Assembly: GCF_042676065.1 (NCBI RefSeq)
Contig: NZ_JBHTJO010000001.1
Coordinates: forward strand, 496,001-560,000
DNA length: 64,000 nt
Direction: 5' to 3'
Source: Methyloligella solikamskensis
GTDB lineage: Bacteria > Pseudomonadota > Alphaproteobacteria > Rhizobiales > Methyloligellaceae
The translations under genes were made by a program, and so were the position numbers. Of the stretch, positions 19,170-27,845 are shown piece by piece. Positions within the stretch are counted from its first letter, which is position 1; each line of letters opens with the position of its first letter. Below the pieces are notes generated by a model. That model did not search any database. It was not told where the DNA came from and was given only the letters and a program-made list of their open reading frames with translations.

Positions 19170-20113
19170 CCGGCCCGCTCGGGATTCCCTGGCCGGTGCT
19201 CTACGGGCTCGCCGGCATCTATGGGCTGCTGATCGTCGCAAGCATCATCGTGTTCGCGATGCGGCGGGGTGAGGTGGCCGGGCGTTATCAGGAACTGGCC
19301 GACCGGACCAAGTCCTGGTGGTGGATGATCGGCGCCTTCACCCTTTGCGTGGTGCTGAACCAGACGGTGGCGATTATCTTCCTCGGCCTGATCAGCTATC
19401 TGGCGCTCAAGGAGTATCTCTCGCTGATCCCGACGCGGCGCATCGACCGCTCAGTGCTGCTCTACGCCTATCTCGCGATCCCCATTCAGTATTACTGGGC
19501 GGCCATCGACTGGTACGGGATGTTCATCGTCTTCGTGCCGGTCTGGATGTTTCTCTTCTTCCCCATCGTCATGGCGCTGCGCGGCGAGACGGAAGGCTTT
19601 TTGCGCGCCGTCGGCACATTGAGCTGGGGGCTGATGATGACCGTCTTCACCCTCAGCCACATGGCGATGCTGCTGGTGGCCGGGGACACTGAGAACCCGG
19701 TCGCCGGCGGGCTCGGGCTCTTGCTCTTCCTGGTGGTGCTCACCCAGCTTAACGACGTGGCCCAGTATGTGTGGGGCCGCATGCTCGGCCGCCACAAGGT
19801 CACGCCGACGTTGAGCCCCAACAAGACATGGGAGGGGCTGCTCGGCGGGGTCGCCACGACCATGGTGATCGCAAGCTTTCTCGGGCCGTTCCTGACGCCC
19901 ATGGACGTCACCTGGTCCGTTGCGGCGGGTGCGGTGATCGGCGTGGCCGGCTTCTTCGGCGATATCACCATCTCGGCCATGAAGCGGGATCTTGGCGTGA
20001 AGGATACGGGCGGGCTGATCCCCGGCCATGGCGGCATTCTCGACCGGGTCGACAGCCTGACCATCGCGGCGCCCGCCTTCTTCCACTTCTTCCGTTATTT
20101 CTTCTTCGCCTGA
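19166..20113 (+). CDS. ynbB: YnbB-like phosphatidate cytidylyltransferase
   Basis: This CdsA-family enzyme would make a CDP-lipid for the partner YnbA. The 315-residue protein has about eight membrane helices. The CTP-transferase signature lies near the C-terminus: SAMKRDLGVKDTGGLIPGHG followed by GILDRVDS, with the aspartates that bind metal. LSPNKTWEGLLGG is another family block. It is translationally coupled to ynbA and followed by an acyltransferase ten bases later. The housekeeping cdsA is not in this window, so this is probably a second, specialised enzyme; that is inferred from the operon. Confidence 0.9.
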   Translation: MTGPLGIPWPVLYGLAGIYGLLIVASIIVFAMRRGEVAGRYQELADRTKSWWWMIGAFTLCVVLNQTVAIIFLGLISYLALKEYLSLIPTRRIDRSVLLYAYLAIPIQYYWAAIDWYGMFIVFVPVWMFLFFPIVMALRGETEGFLRAVGTLSWGLMMTVFTLSHMAMLLVAGDTENPVAGGLGLLLFLVVLTQLNDVAQYVWGRMLGRHKVTPTLSPNKTWEGLLGGVATTMVIASFLGPFLTPMDVTWSVAAGAVIGVAGFFGDITISAMKRDLGVKDTGGLIPGHGGILDRVDSLTIAAPAFFHFFRYFFFA

Positions 20114-20123
20114 GAGGTCGCGA

Positions 20124-20810
20124 ATGGCCCAGGAAGATTCGGGTGCTGAAAATCTCGAGAATGCGAACGTCTTCGTCCGTGGATTGCGCTGGCTGTTCTA
20201 TGGGGTGCTGGTCCGGGCCCTGGTGCTGCTGGCGTTGGGCGTGACCGTGCGCAACCGTCAGCGGCTGCCAGAGAGCGGCCCGGCCATCATCGCGGCGAAC
20301 CACAACTCCCATCTCGACACCATGGTGCTGATGTCGTTGTTTCCGTTGCGGCTACTGCCGAAGCTCCGTCCCGTGGCGGCGGCGGATTATTTCTGCAAGA
20401 CGAAGCGGCGCGCCTGGTTCTCCCAGAACATTCTCGGGATTATCCCGGTGCCGCGGCGGACGTCAGGGGGCGCCAACCCATTGGCAGGTTGTGAGCGCGC
20501 GCTTGCACGGGGCGAGATCCTGATCCTGTTTCCGGAGGGCTCGCGGGGCGAGCCTGAGGCGCTCACGGCGTTCAAGCGGGGGATCGGACATCTCGCGAAG
20601 CTTACGCCGGACGTTCCGGTGATCCCGGTCTTCATGCATGGGCTGGGGAAGGCGCTGCCCAAGGGCTCCGCCGTGCTGGTGCCGTTCAACTGCACCGTGA
20701 GCATCGGCGAGCCCCTCTATGGCCGGGGCTCGGACGATGGCTTCGTGGAGACGCTCGAGGCGGAGATGAAATCCCTTGCCGCAGGCGAGAAGCTCCCGGT
20801 CTGGAGCTGA
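20124..20810 (+). CDS. PlsC-family 1-acylglycerol-3-phosphate acyltransferase
   Basis: The 228-residue protein is an LPLAT/PlsC acyltransferase. It has the catalytic NHNSHLDT (HX4D form), the substrate block FPEGSRGEPE, and PVIPVFMHGLGKALPKG. An N-terminal hydrophobic stretch (about residues 22-38) anchors it to the membrane. The ynbA-ynbB-acyltransferase order suggests it makes or remodels the acyl glycerol feeding this pathway. A second PlsC homologue is at 52059-52799 in a different context. It ends 18 bases from the convergent cydB. Confidence 0.88.
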   Translation: MAQEDSGAENLENANVFVRGLRWLFYGVLVRALVLLALGVTVRNRQRLPESGPAIIAANHNSHLDTMVLMSLFPLRLLPKLRPVAAADYFCKTKRRAWFSQNILGIIPVPRRTSGGANPLAGCERALARGEILILFPEGSRGEPEALTAFKRGIGHLAKLTPDVPVIPVFMHGLGKALPKGSAVLVPFNCTVSIGEPLYGRGSDDGFVETLEAEMKSLAAGEKLPVWS

Positions 20811-20827
20811 CGCCCGAGCCTGGCGCC

Positions 20828-21838
20828 CTAGTGGTAGCCGTGATCCTTCACGTGCCACATCGAATAGTACGAGTAGGCCGTGTAACCGAGGATAATGGGG
20901 ATCAGCGGGATCGCCCCATACAGCATGAAGAGCTGCGACTTGGGCGCGGCGGCGGCATCCCAGATCGTGACATCCGGCGGGATGACGTAGGGGAAGAGGC
21001 TGACCGCAAGGCCCGTGTAGCAGAGCAGGAAGACCACGATGGACAGCAGGAACGGAACATAGGTCCACCGCTTATCCAGCGCGTACCAGACACCGGCCAC
21101 CGAGAGAGCCGTCAGGATCGGAACGGGGCTCAACATCACCATGTTGCCGGGTGAGAACCAGCGCTCTGCGATGTCCTCGTGCATCAGGGGCGTCCAGATG
21201 CTGAAGATCAGGATAAAGGCGCCCACCGCGATGATGGCCTTCTTGCCGATGCCGTAGGCCCAGTCGCGCAGTTCGTCGTCGCCCTTCATGATCAGCCAGC
21301 CGCAGGCGAGCAGAACATAGCCGGCGATAAGCGCGATTCCGGTGACCACGACGAACGGGGTCAGCCAGTCGAAGGGACCGCCCGCATAGGCGTTGTCCTT
21401 GACCTCGAAACCCTGGATGAAGCAGCCGATGGCAGCGCCCTGAACGAAGGTTGCGAGCGTGGAGCCGCCGGCGAAGGCCCAGTCCCACATCCAGCGGGAG
21501 GTGTCGGCCTTATAGCGGAATTCGAAGGCGACGCCGCGCAGGATCAGACCGCACAGCATGAGGATCAGCGGCAGATAGAGCGCCGGCAGCAGTAGCGAAT
21601 AGGCCAATGGGAAGGCGGCAAGCAAACCGCCGCCGCCCAGCACGAGCCAGGTCTCGTTGCCGTCCCAGTAGGGCGCGACTGAATTCATCATGGCGTCGCG
21701 AGCGCGATGGTTCGGCGCGAAGGGGAAGAGAACACCAAGGCCGAGATCGAACCCGTCGAGCAGGACGTAGATGAACACGCCGACGGCGAGAATAGCGGCC
21801 CAGACGAGAGGCAGGATGACAGGGAGAAATTCGGTCAT
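20828..21838 (-). CDS. cydB: cytochrome bd-type quinol oxidase subunit II
   Basis: Subunit II supports the heme-bearing CydA/CioA in quinol oxidation and oxygen reduction at the inner membrane. The 336-residue product has about eight helices. Typical features are VLLDGFDLGLGVLFPF near the N-terminus and the GNETWLVLGGGGLLAAFP block. The start at 21838 is ten bases after the cydA stop. No small CydX-type ORF fits downstream, since the convergent acyltransferase stop is only 17 bases away. Confidence 0.95.
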   Translation of the reverse strand: MTEFLPVILPLVWAAILAVGVFIYVLLDGFDLGLGVLFPFAPNHRARDAMMNSVAPYWDGNETWLVLGGGGLLAAFPLAYSLLLPALYLPLILMLCGLILRGVAFEFRYKADTSRWMWDWAFAGGSTLATFVQGAAIGCFIQGFEVKDNAYAGGPFDWLTPFVVVTGIALIAGYVLLACGWLIMKGDDELRDWAYGIGKKAIIAVGAFILIFSIWTPLMHEDIAERWFSPGNMVMLSPVPILTALSVAGVWYALDKRWTYVPFLLSIVVFLLCYTGLAVSLFPYVIPPDVTIWDAAAAPKSQLFMLYGAIPLIPIILGYTAYSYYSMWHVKDHGYH

Positions 21839-21848
21839 ATCAGCTCGC

Positions 21849-23231
21849 TTATGGGTTTCCCGAGGCGGCGAGCGGCCGGCGGGATAGGTCGACATCCTCC
21901 TCATCCGGCTCCGGCGGCGTCTCGTCGGGGCCCCGGCGTACCAGCTTGGCCATGTAGTACATGCCGGCGCCGAAGATGAAACAATAGACGACGATGAACA
22001 GGATGAGCGTGGTCAGGATGCTGCCGCCCGGCACCGGTGAGACCGCGTCGACGGTGCGCAGGATGTTGTAGACGACCCAGGGCTGCCGGCCGACCTCGGT
22101 AACGAACCAGCCGGCGAGAACCGCGACGAAGCCAATGGGCCAGCAAATGACCATGGCGCGCAGGTACCAGCGGGTGGTGAACAGCGTTCCGCGCCACCAC
22201 AGGAAGGCGCCGATAAAGCCGAGCGCGATCATAATCAGGCCGCAGCCGACCATGAGGCGGAAGGCAAAGAATGGGATGGTCGGGTCGGGCCGGTCTTCGG
22301 GCGCCCAGGATTTGAGGCCCTTGACCTCGCCGTCCCACTCATGGGTGAGGATCAGGCTGCCGAGCCCCGGCACGGCGACCTCGTAGTGGTTCTCTTCCGC
22401 CTCGGCATCCGGGATGGCGAAGAGGATCAGCGGAATGCCGCGGCCGGTCTCCCAGTGGGCTTCCAACGCCGCCACCTTGGCGGGCTGATGCTCCAGGGTG
22501 TTCAGGCCGTGCAGGTCGCCGATGACGAGCTGCATGGGTGCCATCCAGACGATCAGGCTGAGCGCCATGCCCAGCATGATCTTGCCGTGGGCGACGCTGC
22601 GGTTGCGCAGCAGATACCAGGCGCCGATGCCGCCGACGGCGAAAGCCGTGGTGAGATAGGCGGCTGTCACCATGTGGGCGAAGCGGTAGGGGAAGGACGG
22701 ATTGAAGATGAGCTCCATCCAATCCCCGGCGTGCAGCACGCCGTCGATCACCTCGTAGCCCGCAGGGGTCTGCATCCAGCTATTGGCGGAGAGAATCCAG
22801 AAGGCGGAAAGAAGCGTTCCGAAGGCGACAGCAGCCGTGGCGATGAAATGCACGCCCTTGGGGACATGGTTCCAGCCGAACAGCATGATGCCGAGGAAGC
22901 CCGCTTCCAGGAAGAAGGCGGTGAGCACCTCGTAGGCGAGGAGCGGACCGAGGATGTTGCCGCCCGCATGGGACAGAACGCTCCAGTTGGTCCCGAACTC
23001 GTAGGACATCACGATGCCGGAGACGACACCCATGCCGAAAGAGACGGCAAAGATCTTCGACCAGTGCTTCGCGGTATCGAGATAGATCGCCTTGCCGGTC
23101 TTCAGCCACAGACCTTCAAGGACGAGCAGCCACATCGAGAGACCGATGGTGAAAGCTGGGAAGAGAATGTGGAAGGAAACAGTGAAGGCGAATTGGATCC
23201 GCGCCAACATGACTGGATCGAGATCGAACAT
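21849..23231 (-). CDS. cydA: cytochrome bd-type quinol oxidase subunit I, short Q-loop type (CioA-like)
   Basis: Subunit I carries the hemes and the quinol site of a bd-type terminal oxidase that works at low oxygen and often resists cyanide. The 460-residue protein begins with the conserved ARIQFAFTVSFHILFPAFTIG, which includes the proximal heme histidine. It has GRQPWVVYNILRT, the GRQPW block of the quinol region. The Q-loop is short and the total length is near that of CioA rather than the longer 522-residue E. coli CydA, so a cyanide-insensitive type is likely. cydDC are not nearby. The 114 bases upstream show no clear FNR dyad. Confidence 0.95.
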   Translation of the reverse strand: MFDLDPVMLARIQFAFTVSFHILFPAFTIGLSMWLLVLEGLWLKTGKAIYLDTAKHWSKIFAVSFGMGVVSGIVMSYEFGTNWSVLSHAGGNILGPLLAYEVLTAFFLEAGFLGIMLFGWNHVPKGVHFIATAAVAFGTLLSAFWILSANSWMQTPAGYEVIDGVLHAGDWMELIFNPSFPYRFAHMVTAAYLTTAFAVGGIGAWYLLRNRSVAHGKIMLGMALSLIVWMAPMQLVIGDLHGLNTLEHQPAKVAALEAHWETGRGIPLILFAIPDAEAEENHYEVAVPGLGSLILTHEWDGEVKGLKSWAPEDRPDPTIPFFAFRLMVGCGLIMIALGFIGAFLWWRGTLFTTRWYLRAMVICWPIGFVAVLAGWFVTEVGRQPWVVYNILRTVDAVSPVPGGSILTTLILFIVVYCFIFGAGMYYMAKLVRRGPDETPPEPDEEDVDLSRRPLAASGNP

Positions 23232-23345
23232 TTCGTCAGCCCACCCGCTTCAACGTGCGTAAAAGTCGCCGTTTCATACGACTCAAGAATATTGTTGCAC
23301 TCTACGCGTTATTGCTGCCTTCGAAAAGCGCAGGACTGACGCATG

Positions 23346-24773
23346 TCAGCCATTCTTCACTTTTTCATACGCGTCCAAAGACCGCTGACGGCCTTTGCTG
23401 TGCTCGATAATCGGCTTCGGATAGGTGCTGCCCAAATCAATACCAGCCTCGCTCAAAGATGAGGCGGAGGCCTCGAACGGGGCGTGGATGTCCTTGTTTT
23501 TCAGCTTCTTGAGCTCTGGCACCCAGCGGCGGATGTAGTCCCCGTCCGGATCGAATTTCTCCGACTGCAGGATCGGATTGAAGATGCGGAAATAGGGTGC
23601 GGCATCAGCGCCCGAGCCGGCCACCCATTGCCAGTTGGAGGCATTGTTGGCGAGGTCCGCGTCCACAAGCGTGTCCCAGAACCAGTCCGCGCCATCCTGC
23701 CAGGGGATCAGCAGATGCTTGGTCAGGAACGACGCGACGACCATGCGCGCACGGTTGGGCATCCAGCCGGTCTCCCAGAGCTGACGCATGGCGGCATCCA
23801 CGATTGGATAGCCGGTCTCTCCGTTTTGCCAGGCTTTCAGATCCGCCTTGGATTGACGCCAGGGGAAGTCCTTGAACTGGTCTTTCAGAGGCTCGGTCGC
23901 CGTATGGGGGAAGTGGAAGAGGAGCTGGGCGCAGAACTCCCGCCAGCCGAGCTCGCTCAGGAAGCTCTCGGCTCCCTTGCCGGACGCGCCTTCGTCGGCG
24001 TGGCGAACGGCGCTGTAAACCTGCAGCGGGCTCAGCTCGCCGAAATGAAGGTGGGGCGAGAGGCGGGAGCTCGGATCGCAGTCGAGGCGGCCCCGGTCCT
24101 TCTCGTAGTCGAGCAGCTTATTGTCGATGAAACCGGCAAGCGCTTTCTTGGCGGCCTCTTCGCCGGGCGTCCAGGTCTCCCGCAAGCCGCCGGCCCAGTC
24201 GGGCTTGGTGGGGCGAAGCTTCCAATCGCCGAGATCGTCGGACCTTGCCTTGGCGAAGTCGTTCAGGCTCGGCGCACGGAGAACATCGCGGAAATGCTTC
24301 CGCTTGGCGGCTTTCCAGTACGGCGTGAAGACCTGATAGGGATCGCCGTCATTTGTAGAGACGGCGTCGGGCGAGTTGAGCAGGCGGCCTTCGTGGCGGG
24401 TGAACTCGACGCCTCGATCCTTGCAAAGCTTTTCGACAGCCTCTTCGAGAGCCCGCTCATAGGGTTCGTAGGCCGCCGCCGTGTGAATGGCGCAGGCGTC
24501 GGTTTCGTCGAGCAGCTTATTCAAGATCTCGGCCGTCTTGCCACGGCGCAGGATCAGACTTCCGTCGAGACTCTTGTCCAGGGATTCGAGACTGCCGTGA
24601 AGCCACCAGCGCGACGCCCCGCCGAGACTGAAATGGCCGGGCGCGTCGTCGTCCAGGATGAAGACGGGAAGCAGCGGACCGTCTGTCTTGGCGGCGGCGG
24701 AGAGCGCCGGATTGTCGGACAGGCGCAGGTCTCGCCTGAACCACATGATGACCGGCCGCTTCTCATCCGCCAT
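23346..24773 (-). CDS. phrB: deoxyribodipyrimidine photo-lyase
   Basis: This flavoenzyme repairs UV pyrimidine dimers using blue light. The 475-residue length fits class I CPD photolyases. The antenna domain starts at WFRRDLRLSDNPAL. The FAD domain has WREFCAQLLFHFP and TGYPIVDAAMRQLWETGWMP. It also contains NRARMVVASFLTKHLL and NNASNWQWVAGSGADAAPYF, with the tryptophans of the electron-transfer chain. It lies 11 bases after the macrodomain gene on the same strand, so the two are likely cotranscribed. Confidence 0.95.
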   Translation of the reverse strand: MADEKRPVIMWFRRDLRLSDNPALSAAAKTDGPLLPVFILDDDAPGHFSLGGASRWWLHGSLESLDKSLDGSLILRRGKTAEILNKLLDETDACAIHTAAAYEPYERALEEAVEKLCKDRGVEFTRHEGRLLNSPDAVSTNDGDPYQVFTPYWKAAKRKHFRDVLRAPSLNDFAKARSDDLGDWKLRPTKPDWAGGLRETWTPGEEAAKKALAGFIDNKLLDYEKDRGRLDCDPSSRLSPHLHFGELSPLQVYSAVRHADEGASGKGAESFLSELGWREFCAQLLFHFPHTATEPLKDQFKDFPWRQSKADLKAWQNGETGYPIVDAAMRQLWETGWMPNRARMVVASFLTKHLLIPWQDGADWFWDTLVDADLANNASNWQWVAGSGADAAPYFRIFNPILQSEKFDPDGDYIRRWVPELKKLKNKDIHAPFEASASSLSEAGIDLGSTYPKPIIEHSKGRQRSLDAYEKVKNG

Positions 24774-24784
24774 GACGCGCTACC

Positions 24785-25306
24785 TCACTGTCGCTTTCTC
24801 CAGGCGGTGAGGGCCTCCTCGTGCCGCTTGGCGGATACGTCGTCGAAACAACAGAAGATCACCGTCTCGACCTTCGGGTGCTCGGCGAGGGCCTCGCCCG
24901 CAGCCTGCACTGCGATGGCCGCAGCGCGGTCGGGCGGGAAGCCGTAGATGCCGGTGGAGATGGCCGGGAAGGCGATGGAGGTGAGCCCGTGCTCATCGGC
25001 AAGCGCAATGGAATTGCGGTAGCAGGCGGCAAGAGCTTCGTCCTCGCCGCTGTCGCCGCCATGCCAGACGGGACCGACGGCGTGGATGACGTGGCGCGCC
25101 TTCAGGTCGAAACCCGGGGTGATGCGGGCCTCGCCGGTCGGGCAGCTGCCGATCTCGGCGCAGGCTTCCGCCAGCTCCGGTCCCGCTGCACGATGAATGG
25201 CGCCGCAGACCCCGCCGCCCGGCGCAAGCTGTGCGTTGGCAGCGTTCACGATGGCGTCCACATCGAGGCGGGTGATGTCGCCCTGGACGATCTCCATGTT
25301 CTTCAT
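24785..25306 (-). CDS. O-acetyl-ADP-ribose deacetylase (macrodomain)
   Basis: The 173-residue protein is a single MacroD/YmdB-type macrodomain that removes acetyl or ADP-ribosyl groups. Diagnostic motifs are VNAANAQLAPGGGVCGAIH at residues 21-39, the FPAISTGIYGFP phosphate loop, and the conserved HVIHAVGPVWHGG block. The start codon choice between MKNMEIV and the internal MEIV is open; the former is listed. It sits upstream of the photolyase with 11 bases between, which hints at a DNA-damage related role for the pair, though that is an inference. Confidence 0.92.
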   Translation of the reverse strand: MKNMEIVQGDITRLDVDAIVNAANAQLAPGGGVCGAIHRAAGPELAEACAEIGSCPTGEARITPGFDLKARHVIHAVGPVWHGGDSGEDEALAACYRNSIALADEHGLTSIAFPAISTGIYGFPPDRAAAIAVQAAGEALAEHPKVETVIFCCFDDVSAKRHEEALTAWRKRQ

Positions 25307-25356
25307 GACTCGATTGCACGCCGGATCGTTCCGGCGATCAAGCCGCTATCGGGAGC

Positions 25357-26427
25357 CTAAAAGGGCCGGGCGGGGCCGAGGGAAGCCATGAAGAGGATGG
25401 CGCCGAATAGGATGATGACGACGGACCCGCCCAGGCCGCAGACTGTCCAGACCGCCTCGCCCCAGCGGCCGCCTTCGCCGCCGAGCTTCAGGGCCAGCTC
25501 GCGGGAGAAGAGGGCGAGGATGGCGATGGCGGCGACGGTCAGCGCGGTGCCGAAGGCCATGGCGAAGGTCGCGGCGATGCCGGCCCAAAGCAGGCCCTGA
25601 GCCAGGGCGAAGACGAGCACCACGATGGCGCCGGTGCAGGGGCGGATACCGACGGAGAAGACGACGGCGGCGAGCTGCTTGAGGTTCAGGGGCTGAGCGA
25701 GCTTTTCCAGATCCGGCATATGGTGGCAGGCGTCGCAATGCTCATGGTCGTGATGGTGGTGATCATGGGAATGGCCGTGATCATGAGCGTCATCGGCAGG
25801 AGCGCTTGCGAACAGGGTTCTCAGCTGACGCACCAGGAGCCAGATTCCGACCAGGGCGATCAGGCCGTAGCTTGCCGTCTCCAGCCGCGCGGACCAGGCT
25901 TTCAACTCGAAGCCCGTCGCATTGAGCGCGACGGCGAGAAGGAGCACCAGGACGATGGCCGTGACCGCCTGTACGGCGGCGGCCAGGAACGAGACGAGGA
26001 TGCCGCGCCGGGCCGTCTCCTCATTGGCGACCACGTAAGAGGTGATGATCGTCTTGCCGTGTCCGGGCCCGGCGGCGTGGAGCACGCCATAGCCGAAGCT
26101 CAAACCGGCCAGCACAAGAGCGGCATAGAATGGATTGCCGTCCCGCAAATCCTTGATCGCCGTGGCGAGCTCGCGTTGCAGCTTCTGCTGCTGCTCGGTG
26201 ATCCAGCCGATGAAGCCGCCGAAACGGGATTGATACTCCGGGACAGCCGCATTCGGCTTTGGCGCGGCGCGCTCGCCGAAGGCGGAGGGCGGAGAGGCGC
26301 TGCGCTCTTGGGACGAGCCGAAGGCCGAAGGCGGGGATTGCTGAGCGAGGGCGCCGTTTGCGCCAAGGCTCAGGACGGCCAGCAGCGCGATCGCGCATGC
26401 CCGCCACCAAGCAATCAGCTTTTGCAT
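25357..26427 (-). CDS. NicO-family nickel/cobalt transporter with His-rich loop
   Basis: The 356-residue protein is a NicO/RcnA-like metal transporter. It has an N-terminal signal-like helix, a periplasmic stretch rich in Ser/Pro, and six or seven helices. A histidine-rich cytoplasmic loop reads HDHGHSHDHHHHDHEHCDAC. The block FGYGVLHAAGPGHGKT is typical of the family. The gene overlaps the DUF1007 gene by 13 bases, and the pair faces zur. This context suggests zinc rather than nickel, but the ion is not visible in the sequence. Confidence 0.85.
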   Translation of the reverse strand: MQKLIAWWRACAIALLAVLSLGANGALAQQSPPSAFGSSQERSASPPSAFGERAAPKPNAAVPEYQSRFGGFIGWITEQQQKLQRELATAIKDLRDGNPFYAALVLAGLSFGYGVLHAAGPGHGKTIITSYVVANEETARRGILVSFLAAAVQAVTAIVLVLLLAVALNATGFELKAWSARLETASYGLIALVGIWLLVRQLRTLFASAPADDAHDHGHSHDHHHHDHEHCDACHHMPDLEKLAQPLNLKQLAAVVFSVGIRPCTGAIVVLVFALAQGLLWAGIAATFAMAFGTALTVAAIAILALFSRELALKLGGEGGRWGEAVWTVCGLGGSVVIILFGAILFMASLGPARPF

Positions 26428-27089
26428 GAAAGAACGGCGGTCTGGGCGAATTGCGAGCCGTAGGTGCTGTCGGGGCCGAGCTGGCTGAAGAAGGCTTCGG
26501 TCAGGGCGTCGGACTCGGGATCGGTCAGGGGCGCCTTGAGATTGGCCTGGCAGCCCGCCGGCGCGCCCGCCATTTTGAGCGGGTCCTTTTCGGCAAACGA
26601 GAAGGCCACGAAGAAGGTCGGGTCGTAGACCTCGACCTTCACCTCATCGGAATCAGCCGCCACCGGCTGCTTCAGGGGCAGCGTGAAATTCAGAACGACG
26701 ATGCCGTCCTTATACTCGACCGAATAGTCGATGGGATCGCTCAAGGTCACGCTGTCGCCCTTGGCGGAGACGAAGGTGAAGTAGTCGAACTCGTTCAGAG
26801 AGTTCACGTTGACCTCAGCCAGGGGCTTCAGCTCTTCGGCCGTGTATTCTCCGTCGCCATCCGTATCGAGGCCCTGGACGGCCATGGCGCTGTAGAACTC
26901 GTCGAAGGTCCAGCGGTGGCGGATCGCCTGAAGCTTGCCGTCATCGCCGATGACCAGCTCCGACTGAACGCTCGTCCAGACATGGGGGTGAGCCTCTGCG
27001 CCCGCCGGCAGCAGGAGCGCGCAGGGCGCCATTGCGGCGCAAGCGATGCGTGCGCGATATGCAAGCAGGTTGGCGATGTGGGACGTCAT
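26415..27089 (-). CDS. DUF1007 family periplasmic protein
   Basis: DUF1007 proteins are usually encoded beside NicO-type metal transporters. The 224-residue product has a signal peptide (hydrophobic about 15-30, AEA-HPH junction) and a mature start HPHVW, whose histidines may bind metal. An EF-hand-like loop, DTDGDGEYTAEEL, is visible at about residues 76-88. It overlaps the transporter gene by 13 bases, and the promoter should lie in the 136-base divergent gap with zur. A role in delivering or sensing the metal is inferred from neighbours. Confidence 0.82.
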   Translation of the reverse strand: MTSHIANLLAYRARIACAAMAPCALLLPAGAEAHPHVWTSVQSELVIGDDGKLQAIRHRWTFDEFYSAMAVQGLDTDGDGEYTAEELKPLAEVNVNSLNEFDYFTFVSAKGDSVTLSDPIDYSVEYKDGIVVLNFTLPLKQPVAADSDEVKVEVYDPTFFVAFSFAEKDPLKMAGAPAGCQANLKAPLTDPESDALTEAFFSQLGPDSTYGSQFAQTAVLSCKS

Positions 27090-27192
27090 GGCGAAATCGT
27101 CTTCCCCGAAAGAGTCGCCCTAAGATCACCGACGATTGTGGAGAAACTGCGTTGCCCGCGCAGCTCAAACCATCGATTGACGACGCTCGAAT

Positions 27193-27207
27193 TGATACAT
27201 TATATCA
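27193..27207. promoter_or_regulatory. candidate Zur box
   Basis: TGATA and TATCA flank CATTA as a short AT-rich palindrome, standing out in GC-rich DNA 19 bases before the zur start. Position between the divergent metal genes and zur fits a Zur/Fur-family operator serving both sides. The AGGAGG ribosome site of zur follows at 27214-27219. Confidence 0.5.
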
Positions 27208-27225
27208 TTTTTCAGGAGGCGCGCC

Positions 27226-27642
27226 ATGGCTACGAAACATCAGCACGATCACGCGGAAGACGAGCTCTCGGCCAATGAGGCCCGGGTGCTGAAGACCTTG
27301 CGCGAGTCCAAGGAGCCCATGAGCGCCTATGCGATCCTCGATCAGGTGCGGCCTTCTGGGATCTCCCATCCGCCGACGGTCTATCGGGCGCTTGCCGGGC
27401 TGGAATCCCTGGGCATGGTGCACCGGCTGAAATCCTTGAGCGCCTTCGTGGCCTGCGGCCGTGGGCGCTGCGGCGGACATTTTGCGTTCGCCTTCTGCCG
27501 GAATTGCCAGCGGGTGGAGGAGATCTCCTTGGACGACGCCCATTACGACGATCTTCTGAAGCTGGTGCCGAAAGACATTCATGTAGAGCAGGCGACGCTG
27601 GAATTCGCCGGGCTTTGCAGTGCCTGCCAGGCCGCTGCGTAA
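27226..27642 (+). CDS. zur: Fur-family zinc-responsive repressor (Zur)
   Basis: The 138-residue protein is a Fur-family dimer. The N-terminal winged helix has SAYAILDQVRPSG, PTVYRALAGLESLGMVHRL. The dimer domain carries metal-binding cysteines in FAFCRNCQRVEE and the C-terminal GLCSACQ. Paired CXXC motifs and the adjacent znuC-znuB genes favour Zur over Fur. Strong AGGAGG precedes the ATG. It appears to repress its own operon through the palindrome at 27193-27207. Confidence 0.88.
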   Translation: MATKHQHDHAEDELSANEARVLKTLRESKEPMSAYAILDQVRPSGISHPPTVYRALAGLESLGMVHRLKSLSAFVACGRGRCGGHFAFAFCRNCQRVEEISLDDAHYDDLLKLVPKDIHVEQATLEFAGLCSACQAAA

Positions 27643-27686
27643 CCTTTCGCGGCCCGTGACGATTTCAGCTTGAGGTAAGGACCCCC

Positions 27687-27845
27687 ATGGCGAGGAGAGA
27701 GAGCGGCAGCGCACAGATGCGTTCGGTTCCGGCCAGCCCCGGCATCGGGTTTTCGATGCTGCGGAGCTCGCTGCTGCAGCGGCTGACGATCGCGGTCTCC
27801 GCGCTGCTCGTGGTTTGGGGCGCCGTGCTGTGGGTGGTGACATGA
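27687..27845 (+). CDS. small membrane protein between zur and znuC
   Basis: This 52-codon ORF starts at ATG 27687 with GGTAAGGA about six bases upstream. It ends TGA at 27845, overlapping the znuC ATG at 27842 by four bases. The product has a basic N-terminus (MARRESGSAQMRSVPASP) and one strong hydrophobic helix (LTIAVSALLVVWGAVLWVV) at the C-terminus. Precise coupling to znuC argues that it is translated. I do not recognise a family. It could be an accessory subunit of the zinc transporter or only a leader peptide. Confidence 0.55.
   Translation: MARRESGSAQMRSVPASPGIGFSMLRSSLLQRLTIAVSALLVVWGAVLWVVT

Noticed and set aside
23232..23345. FNR/anaerobox before cydA
   Set aside because: No TTGAT-N4-ATCAA-like dyad was found in the 114 bases.
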